Assembly: GCA_034409055.1 (NCBI GenBank)
Contig: DAOUMU010000391.1
Span: 1-6,232 of the forward strand
From: DAOUMU01 sp034409055
Lineage (GTDB): Bacteria; Chloroflexota; Anaerolineae; 4572-78; J111
DNA length: 6,232 nucleotides
Direction: 5' to 3'
A model generated the notes under the pieces. It had not been told where the DNA came from. It saw only the letters and a list, made by a program, of their open reading frames with translations, and ran no database searches. Of the stretch, positions 1 through 4,096 are shown piece by piece. Positions within the stretch are counted from its first letter, which is position 1, and every line of letters starts with the position of its first letter. Both the position numbers and the translations under genes were made by a program.

Positions 1-305
1 GCCGGGCCCGCGCCCGACTCAGGGTCGGGCGCGGCCACGATGAGCCGTAAAAATTTATTCTTGGGGATGGAGTAAAGCTCGTAGTTGACCGCAAAACGAG
101 GTGACTGGCCCGGTTTCAACCGGTCGGTGCCATAAACGTCGACCAGCAGATTAAATTGACACGCCTCATCATCACGCAAAAAAAGGGCCACCTCGTGCAG
201 TTGCTCCGGGGCAACCTGAACGGTTAGCTCTTTCCGAAATTCCGAATGCCCCTTTACCCCATCCGGAAAAGTGGTTTCCAGTTTTTGAACAACGGTCTCC
301 GTCAT
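1..305 (-). CDS. nuoC: NADH-quinone oxidoreductase subunit C, N-terminal part (runs off left edge)
   Basis: Subunit C (30-kDa family) of complex I, in the peripheral arm that carries electrons from NADH to quinone. Only the first 101 codons are visible; the gene continues beyond base 1, so whether it is nuoC alone or a nuoCD fusion cannot be told. Reading leftwards from the ATG at 305-303, the protein begins MTETVVQKLETTF. It contains the family features LLVDVYGTDR (the 'LvDvtavD' segment) and FAVNYELYSIPKNKFLRL (the 'vvYhLyS...n.rlrl' strand pair). The start lies 17 bases after the nuoB stop, with a weak GGAT about 9 bases upstream, so it is probably translated from the nuoABC message. Identity is firm from these motifs and from gene order. 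Confidence 0.93.
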   Translation of the reverse strand, partial: MTETVVQKLETTFPDGVKGHSEFRKELTVQVAPEQLHEVALFLRDDEACQFNLLVDVYGTDRLKPGQSPRFAVNYELYSIPKNKFLRLIVAAPDPESGAGP

Positions 306-322
306 GTCGTTTTATCCAATGT

Positions 323-853
323 TTATTCCCTGATCCCCAGCTTTTCTTCGGCTTTAATTTTCTTTTGTAACTTGGTCAAGGCATAAAAGAGTGCTTCCGG
401 GCGAGGGGGGCAGCCGGGCACATACACGTCCACCGGCACGATTTTGTCAACGCCTTGAATGATAGCGTAATTATTAAAAGGTCCCCCGCAGGAGGCACAG
501 TCGCCCATAGCAATGACCCATTTAGGGTAAGACATCTGGTCGTATAGCCGTTTGATCACCGGAGCCATTTTGTTCGACACCCGGCCGGACACAATCATTA
601 AATCAGCCTGCCGGGGTGAGGCCCGAAACACCTCTGCGCCAAAGCGGGCAATATCAAACCGGGGCATACCGGCAGTGATTTGCTCAATCGCACAGCAGGC
701 CAGTCCAAACAGTAACGGCCAGATTGAGTAGGACCGGCCCCAGTTGACCACATCCTCCAGCTTGGTCAAGGCAATGCCAAAACTCCCGGTTTTACCCTGC
801 GCTTTGGCCGCTTCAATCTCTTGGGACGTGGGCACACTGGCGGTTAATCCCAT
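323..853 (-). CDS. nuoB: NADH-quinone oxidoreductase subunit B (cluster N2 subunit)
   Basis: Subunit B of complex I (20-kDa PSST family), which holds the last iron-sulfur cluster, N2, that reduces quinone at the junction of peripheral and membrane arms. The protein is 176 residues, typical for the family. The four N2 ligands are visible as Cys53-Cys54 (GLACCAIE), Cys119 (GDCASCGG) and Cys148 (VPGCPPRPEAL); their spacing of 65 and 29 residues matches E. coli NuoB. An extra Cys122 sits in the GDCASCGG loop. A longer reading up to 964 is open, but the ATG at 853 is chosen: GGAG at 864-861 stands 7 bases upstream, and the extra 37 residues do not look like NuoB and would overlap nuoA deeply. As chosen, the start overlaps the nuoA stop by 10 bases, consistent with translational coupling. 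Confidence 0.97.
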   Translation of the reverse strand: MGLTASVPTSQEIEAAKAQGKTGSFGIALTKLEDVVNWGRSYSIWPLLFGLACCAIEQITAGMPRFDIARFGAEVFRASPRQADLMIVSGRVSNKMAPVIKRLYDQMSYPKWVIAMGDCASCGGPFNNYAIIQGVDKIVPVDVYVPGCPPRPEALFYALTKLQKKIKAEEKLGIRE

Positions 854-1200
854 TCCAACGCTCCTTTTTTCCGAATGTAGATGTAGCTTTCGACCAACAG
901 CAAAGTAAAGATACCAATCTGAATCAAGCCATACCACTTCAAGTCCCAGAACAGAACCGCCCACGGGTAGAAGAAAAGGACCTCGATATCAAACAGGATG
1001 AAGAGCATAGCCACCATGTAATATTGAATAGGGACCTGGCGCCGGGCATCCCCATAAGCCAGCTTGCCCGACTCAATGACTTCTGATTTGGCTTTGTTGG
1101 GCCGGCGTGGCCCCAGGTAGTGAGGTAAAATCAGGGCAAAGGCGGCAATAAACGAGGCAATCAGTAAAAAGATTAGAATCGGTATATAATCTGCAGGCAC
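844..1200 (-). CDS. nuoA: NADH-quinone oxidoreductase subunit A
   Basis: Subunit A of complex I (ND3 family), a small membrane-arm protein next to the quinone channel. Three hydrophobic helices are seen: about residues 5-25 (IPILIFLLIASFIAAFALIL), 60-80 (YYMVAMLFILFDIEVLFFYP) and 88-108 (YGLIQIGIFTLLLVESYIYI). The signature GDARRQVPIQYYMVAMLFIL and the acidic FDIE in helix 2 identify it. In the loop before GDAR the usual YECG reads IESG, so the conserved cysteine is replaced by serine. A TTG at 1206 is possible, but GGAG at 1211-1208 lies only 1 base before it. The GTG at 1200 has the same 7-base spacer as nuoB, so GTG is preferred, giving 118 residues. It is the first gene of the operon visible here; upstream lies the repeat-rich divergent gap. 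Confidence 0.95.
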   Translation of the reverse strand: MPADYIPILIFLLIASFIAAFALILPHYLGPRRPNKAKSEVIESGKLAYGDARRQVPIQYYMVAMLFILFDIEVLFFYPWAVLFWDLKWYGLIQIGIFTLLLVESYIYIRKKGALEWD

Positions 1201-1207
1201 GGACAAT

Positions 1208-1211
1208 CTCC
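1208..1211 (-). promoter_or_regulatory. Ribosome binding site deciding the nuoA start
   Basis: On the minus strand this reads GGAG. It is 7 bases from the GTG at 1200 and only 1 base from the TTG at 1206. The nuoB site (GGAG at 864-861) also has a 7-base spacer, so the GTG is the likelier start. Confidence 0.7.
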
Positions 1212-1251
1212 TCTGATTGATTGAGTTGAAACTGTTTTAAGCCGGGTGTGT

Positions 1252-1280
1252 TTCATAGGGGGTAGTAATTGTAGTATCAA
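1252..1280 (-). promoter_or_regulatory. Candidate proximal nuo promoter
   Basis: Minus-strand -35 TTGATA (1280-1275), a 17-base spacer and -10 TATGAA (1257-1252). This would give a leader of about 45 bases before nuoA. The -35 matches the consensus at 5 of 6 positions and the -10 at 4 of 6. It is a sequence match only. Confidence 0.4.
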
Positions 1281-1311
1281 CAGATTCAAATTTAATGTTC
1301 CGGGCTGGTCC

Positions 1312-1345
1312 ATGACCGGTCATACGACGGGTCACGATATCGTGA
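1312..1345. promoter_or_regulatory. Two adjacent perfect palindromes upstream of nuoA (operator candidates)
   Basis: A perfect 12-bp palindrome, ATGACCGGTCAT (1312-1323), is followed after 8 bases by a perfect 14-bp palindrome, TCACGATATCGTGA (1332-1345). Both lie upstream of the proximal candidate promoter and inside the leader of the distal one. This position would suit a dimeric regulator or an RNA hairpin pair. I do not recognise either as the site of a known regulator. Confidence 0.5.
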
Positions 1346-1376
1346 GTGCAAAATTTGGATCCACTGAGTATGGTCT

Positions 1377-1392
1377 TCTCATCAAAATGAGA
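1377..1392. repeat. Perfect 6-bp inverted repeat with 4-base loop in the nuo leader
   Basis: TCTCAT, then CAAA, then ATGAGA. It falls about 30 to 45 bases downstream of the -10 of the distal candidate nuo promoter, so a transcript from there would form a small hairpin near its 5' end. No U-tract follows on either strand, so it is not called a terminator. Confidence 0.45.
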
Positions 1393-1423
1393 TGAAACAC
1401 CCCCCATTCATCGAAGGCTGTTA

Positions 1424-1452
1424 AGTTTATCACAAGGCCAAGCAGTTGTCAA
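1424..1452 (-). promoter_or_regulatory. Candidate distal nuo promoter
   Basis: Minus-strand -35 TTGACA (1452-1447) is a perfect consensus match. It is followed by a 17-base spacer and -10 TAAACT (1429-1424, 4 of 6). Transcription would begin near 1417 and give a leader of roughly 215 bases carrying the three inverted repeats at 1312-1392. It is the best-scoring promoter I could find by eye for the nuo operon. Confidence 0.5.
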
Positions 1453-1569
1453 GAGATTGGGGGAGGGTGGGGTGTATTTCAATTGAGACGATTTGGTAAT
1501 TCAAGATACCCCTGTTGCCCGACTGTTGCCATAAGAACCGCTGATTAGCAGGAAAACGCGGATAAAATG

Positions 1570-1710
1570 TAGGGGTCAACAACATATTGAAATAGTGACG
1601 GATGTTAGGTGGCCCCCCTAACCCCCCAGCGGGGGGAATTTAGGCCATTGCTCCCCCCTTTGGGGGGCTGGGGGGGCTTTTAGTGCTTCAACACGTGTTT
1701 GACTAGTACA
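1570..1710. mobile_element. Inserted small element with imperfect terminal repeats and G/C cruciform core
   Basis: This is the segment between the two direct copies of AAAACGCGGATAAAA(G)ATG. Near its ends, 1575-1591 (GTCAACAACATATTGAA) and the reverse complement of 1687-1703 (GTCAAACACGTGTTGAA) match at 13 of 17 positions. The centre is the G/C hairpin at 1612-1677. It has no transposase and no room for one, so it would be a non-autonomous element. The flanking 17-19 base direct repeat is longer than usual for a target duplication, so an origin by replication slippage or recombination is also possible. Confidence 0.45.
1612..1677. repeat. 66-base nested G/C hairpin (cruciform)
   Basis: Runs of C at 1613-1618, 1622-1627 and 1653-1658 face runs of G at 1631-1636, 1662-1667 and 1670-1676. 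The whole segment can form one long stem: 1612-1627 with 1662-1677 (14 Watson-Crick pairs, one G-T, one mismatch), and 1631-1636 with 1653-1658 inside. It can instead form two small hairpins, 1622-1627 with 1631-1636 and 1653-1658 with 1662-1667, each with a 3-base loop. It is more than 400 bases from either start codon. No U-tract follows, and with divergent flanking genes there is no gene end for it to terminate. Confidence 0.75.
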
Positions 1711-1803
1711 AAAACGCGGATAAAAGATGCCAAAATCCGTGTTTTCCTGCCGATTCGTGGTTCTGGATGATATACCCAATTCGTTTTGAACAACCCTTTT
1801 GCT

Positions 1804-1954
1804 GTAACTACCTACCATGTCATTCTGAACAGGTGAAGAATCCCCAGGGTTTTGGTAAAGTAAACCTCTTTTGGGCCAACGTTTCGGAGATTCCTCGTCG
1901 TTTATGCCCTTTGGGTACTGCGCTTCTCGGAATGACATGAGGGTAGGCAGTTAC
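1804..1954. mobile_element. 151-bp MITE-like element with terminal inverted repeats and target-site duplication
   Basis: The left end 1804-1828 (GTAACTACCTACC then ATGTCATTCTGA) and the reverse complement of the right end 1927-1954 (GTAACTGCCTACC, CTC, ATGTCATTCCGA) match except for two substitutions and a 3-base insertion. The repeat continues inwards in weaker form (GAAGAATC near 1835 against GGAGATTCC near 1886). The element is flanked by a direct repeat CTTTTGCT at 1796-1803 and 1955-1962, or nine bases if the preceding C is counted. Terminal repeats plus a matched flanking duplication are the marks of transposition. With no transposase gene it must have been moved in trans. The ATGTCATTCTGA core resembles dispersed repeats I associate with Chloroflexota genomes; that resemblance is from memory. 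Confidence 0.75.
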
Positions 1955-1957
1955 CTT

Positions 1958-1986
1958 TTGCTTAACTTAATGACATTGATTATACT
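1958..1986 (+). promoter_or_regulatory. Candidate promoter for the ATPase-cargo unit
   Basis: -35 TTGCTT (1958-1963), a 17-base spacer and -10 TATACT (1981-1986, 5 of 6 matches). The -35 matches only in TTG and lies partly inside the right target-site duplication of the MITE-like element. The leader to the ATPase start would be about 145 bases. Confidence 0.38.
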
Positions 1987-1994
1987 ATTAGTAT
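1982..1994. promoter_or_regulatory. Inverted repeat over the candidate -10 (operator candidate)
   Basis: ATACTA, T, TAGTAT is a perfect 6-1-6 inverted repeat. It overlaps the candidate -10 at 1981-1986 and the expected transcription start, a typical place for a repressor site. The motif is short and AT-rich, so chance is a real alternative. Confidence 0.35.
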
Positions 1995-2006
1995 CATAGG
2001 AAATTT

Positions 2007-2019
2007 GCAACTACCTACC
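2007..2019 (+). repeat. Third copy of the MITE end motif
   Basis: GCAACTACCTACC differs at one base from the left terminal repeat start of the element at 1804 (GTAACTACCTACC) and lies in the same orientation, about 50 bases beyond its right end. It may be a solo remnant or a binding site that the element also carries. Confidence 0.4.
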
Positions 2020-2137
2020 CCTTTGAGCAAAAAGCAGACAGTGCGAGGACCTGTACAGCTCTGCTGCCTCCCTGTGGGATAATAACTACCGAGAGGCTTA
2101 TGCCCAACTGTACTAGTTTGTATAGGTTTGTTAGCCT

Positions 2138-4096
2138 ATGTCCACCCACGTAGCAACCAATGATCAATCTCTAGCAATGGCTGTGGAGTGGCTACGTTCA
2201 TGTTTACAAGCTTACATCGCCGGAGACCAAACGGCACATCGTGAGACAACCATCCCTCCTCTTCCCCCGACCTTAGACATGTTGAGCCGGCAGTTAGGGC
2301 TATCTTCCTTTGAACAAAAGATCTTGTTACTCTGCGCCGGCTCAGAGTTAGCCCCGGATATGGCCGGATTATATGCTCAGGCGCAGGGTCATCCAAACTG
2401 TCTTTACCCCACCTTTGCCCTGGCCCTGGCCTTATTTAACGACGCCAGTTGGGATGCTCTGTCCCCGGAAAGTCCGCTGCGCTACTGGCGGCTCATCGAG
2501 ATCGATCATTCCCCCAATCGCCCCCTAACCATTAGCCCCCTCCAGGCTGATGAGCGCCTTGTCAATTATCTGAAAGGTTTGAACCAATTAGATCATCGCT
2601 TGCGCCCTTTTTTGCTGCCCCTGCTCCCTGATGAGCCACAACTGGGGCTGCCTGCTTCGCAACAACAGCAGGTTGATAAGGCCCTCTCCTGTTTGGAGCA
2701 CCCCGGTTCAGGGCAGCGCTGGCCGATTATTCAACTGGTTGGTCCCGATTCTATCAGCAAGCAACTGGTCACCCGGCAAATTGCCGCTCAACTGGGCGCC
2801 CAACTGTATCGCTTGCCAACTCAGTTGATCCCCGGCCCGGCCAAAGCGTTAGAAGATTTTGCTCGCCTCTGGCATCGGGAAAATTTATTGCTGCCGTTGG
2901 CCCTATATCTGGATGCCTGTGAACTGGAGCCGGACAGACCAAACGGTGACCTGGCGCAACGGATTGAGCAATTTTTTTATCGCAGCAACGGCCTTTTTTT
3001 ACTCGACATTCGTGACGTATGGCACAAATTAGACCAGGCCAGTTGTGTCTTGGACGTCCATAAGCCCACCCCGGCCGAACAAATAGCAGCCTGGCAGGCG
3101 GTTCTGCCTGCCGATATGGCTCACCTCTCAGCGCAATTGGTAGCTCAATTTAATCTCAATATCCCGACTATTCACCACATCGCCCACAACACCCTCAACC
3201 GGACGCCTGCCGACCCAGATCAGCCCCCGTCTGACCGTCTATGGCAGGCTTGCCTGGCCCATACCCGGCCCCGTTTGGACACGCTGGCCCAGCGCATTAT
3301 CCCCAAAGCGACATGGGAGGATATTGTTCTACCGGAGGATCAACTCAGATTTCTGCACCACATTGCCGACCAGGTGGGGCAGCGCAGTACGGTTTACGAA
3401 ACCTGGGGCTTTCGCCAGCGCAGCAGCCGTGGCCTGGGCATCACCGTGCTATTTGCCGGGGAAAGCGGAACCGGCAAAACGATGGCTGCCGAAATATTGG
3501 CCAACCATCTGAAATTGAACCTCTACCGTATTGACCTGTCCGGCGTGGTCAGCAAATATATCGGCGAAACGGAGAAAAACTTGCGTAAACTGTTTGATGC
3601 GGCCGAAGATGGGGGGGCGCTGCTCTTTTTTGACGAAGCCGATGCCCTCTTTGGCAAACGGAGCGAGGTCAAAGACAGCCACGACCGCTATGCCAACATC
3701 GAGATAAACTACTTACTGCAGCGCCTGGAAGCCTACCAGGGCCTGGCCATTCTGGCCACGAACATGAAGTCGGGGCTGGATGAAGCCTTTACCCGCCGCC
3801 TGCGTTTTTCAATCGTCTTTCAGAAACCGGATGAAACCTACCGCCAACAGATCTGGCAGAAAATCTTTCCGCCCGAAACACCGGTGGGCCAGCTTGATTA
3901 TGGCTACCTGGCCCGGACGTTTAAACTATCCGGGGGTAGTATTTACAACATTGCCCTCAACGCGGCTTTTATGGCCGCCAAAGCGGGCATGCCCGTCTCG
4001 ATGCCGCATGTGCTGGAAGCGGTCCGCATTGAACTTTCTAAAGAAGAGCGTTTGTTAAATGAAAAAGATTTCATCTGGCAAGGGGGTAACCCATGA
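2138..4096 (+). CDS. Two-module AAA+ ATPase, eCIS-associated (Afp15-like) type
   Basis: Cytoplasmic AAA+ ATPase of 652 residues. Residues about 40-170 form a mainly helical domain (LSSFEQKILLLCAGSEL) like the winged-helix region of ATPases encoded in extracellular contractile injection clusters. Residues about 190-340 look like a degenerate AAA+ module: Walker A has decayed to GPDSISKQ (202-209) and Walker B to LYLDACE (Asp259). Residues about 385-640 are a canonical module: Walker A GESGTGKT (441-448), pore-loop region SKYIGETEKN, Walker B LLFFDE (Asp499, Glu500), sensor-1 Asn542, arginine finger candidates in TRRLR (553-556) and sensor-2 region SGGSIYN (598-604). An in-frame TAG one codon upstream makes 2138 the first possible ATG; the Shine-Dalgarno site is weak (AGGT at 2124). 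Its stop overlaps the next start. The ATPase call is firm; the injection-system role is inferred from family and neighbour, since no tube, sheath or baseplate gene is in view. Confidence 0.88.
   Translation: MSTHVATNDQSLAMAVEWLRSCLQAYIAGDQTAHRETTIPPLPPTLDMLSRQLGLSSFEQKILLLCAGSELAPDMAGLYAQAQGHPNCLYPTFALALALFNDASWDALSPESPLRYWRLIEIDHSPNRPLTISPLQADERLVNYLKGLNQLDHRLRPFLLPLLPDEPQLGLPASQQQQVDKALSCLEHPGSGQRWPIIQLVGPDSISKQLVTRQIAAQLGAQLYRLPTQLIPGPAKALEDFARLWHRENLLLPLALYLDACELEPDRPNGDLAQRIEQFFYRSNGLFLLDIRDVWHKLDQASCVLDVHKPTPAEQIAAWQAVLPADMAHLSAQLVAQFNLNIPTIHHIAHNTLNRTPADPDQPPSDRLWQACLAHTRPRLDTLAQRIIPKATWEDIVLPEDQLRFLHHIADQVGQRSTVYETWGFRQRSSRGLGITVLFAGESGTGKTMAAEILANHLKLNLYRIDLSGVVSKYIGETEKNLRKLFDAAEDGGALLFFDEADALFGKRSEVKDSHDRYANIEINYLLQRLEAYQGLAILATNMKSGLDEAFTRRLRFSIVFQKPDETYRQQIWQKIFPPETPVGQLDYGYLARTFKLSGGSIYNIALNAAFMAAKAGMPVSMPHVLEAVRIELSKEERLLNEKDFIWQGGNP
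4080..4086 (+). promoter_or_regulatory. Ribosome binding site of the cargo-like gene, inside the ATPase gene
   Basis: AAGGGGG ends 6 bases before the ATG at 4093. Together with the ATGA overlap it fixes the start and suggests coupled translation with the ATPase. Confidence 0.7.

Larger units (their letters stand above)
1534..1764. repeat. Palindromic element, apparently split by an insertion
   Basis: The outer arms 1534-1563 and 1735-1764 are inverted copies of a 30-base sequence (AGAACC...GCAGGAAAAC...CGGAT) that match at 24 of 30 positions. The sequence next to the left arm, AAAACGCGGATAAAATG (1553-1569), recurs directly at 1711-1729 as AAAACGCGGATAAAAGATG. Removing one copy and everything between them rejoins the arms into one compact palindrome of about 70 bases. 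The simplest reading is an older dispersed palindromic repeat interrupted by a second element. No coding sequence is seen in it. Confidence 0.6.

Noticed and set aside
854..964. Longer N-terminus of NuoB (37 extra residues to 964)
   Set aside because: It overlaps nuoA by 121 bases, does not look like NuoB, and a well-spaced GGAG marks the ATG at 853.
1459..1472. G-rich run resembling a quadruplex (GGGGGAGGGTGGGG)
   Set aside because: Only three separate G-tracts of three or more are present, so a standard four-tract quadruplex is not supported.
1534..1764. CRISPR-like reading of the repeats in the gap
   Set aside because: The repeats are inverted arms and end motifs, not regularly spaced direct repeats with unique spacers, and no cas gene is present.
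1618..1938. Minus-strand open frame of 106 codons in the intergenic gap
   Set aside because: It spans three repeat structures (G/C cruciform, palindrome arm, MITE-like element), has a low-complexity product and no ribosome site. It is a by-product of repeats.
2034..2075. Possible leader hairpin AGCAGA...TCTGCT before the ATPase
   Set aside because: The stem is only 6 bp with a long, poorly paired interior, and it matches no known riboswitch or attenuator pattern I can recognise.
2136..2396. Minus-strand open frame opposite the ATPase start
   Set aside because: It is the antisense shadow of a well-supported AAA+ gene, and its product has no recognisable features.
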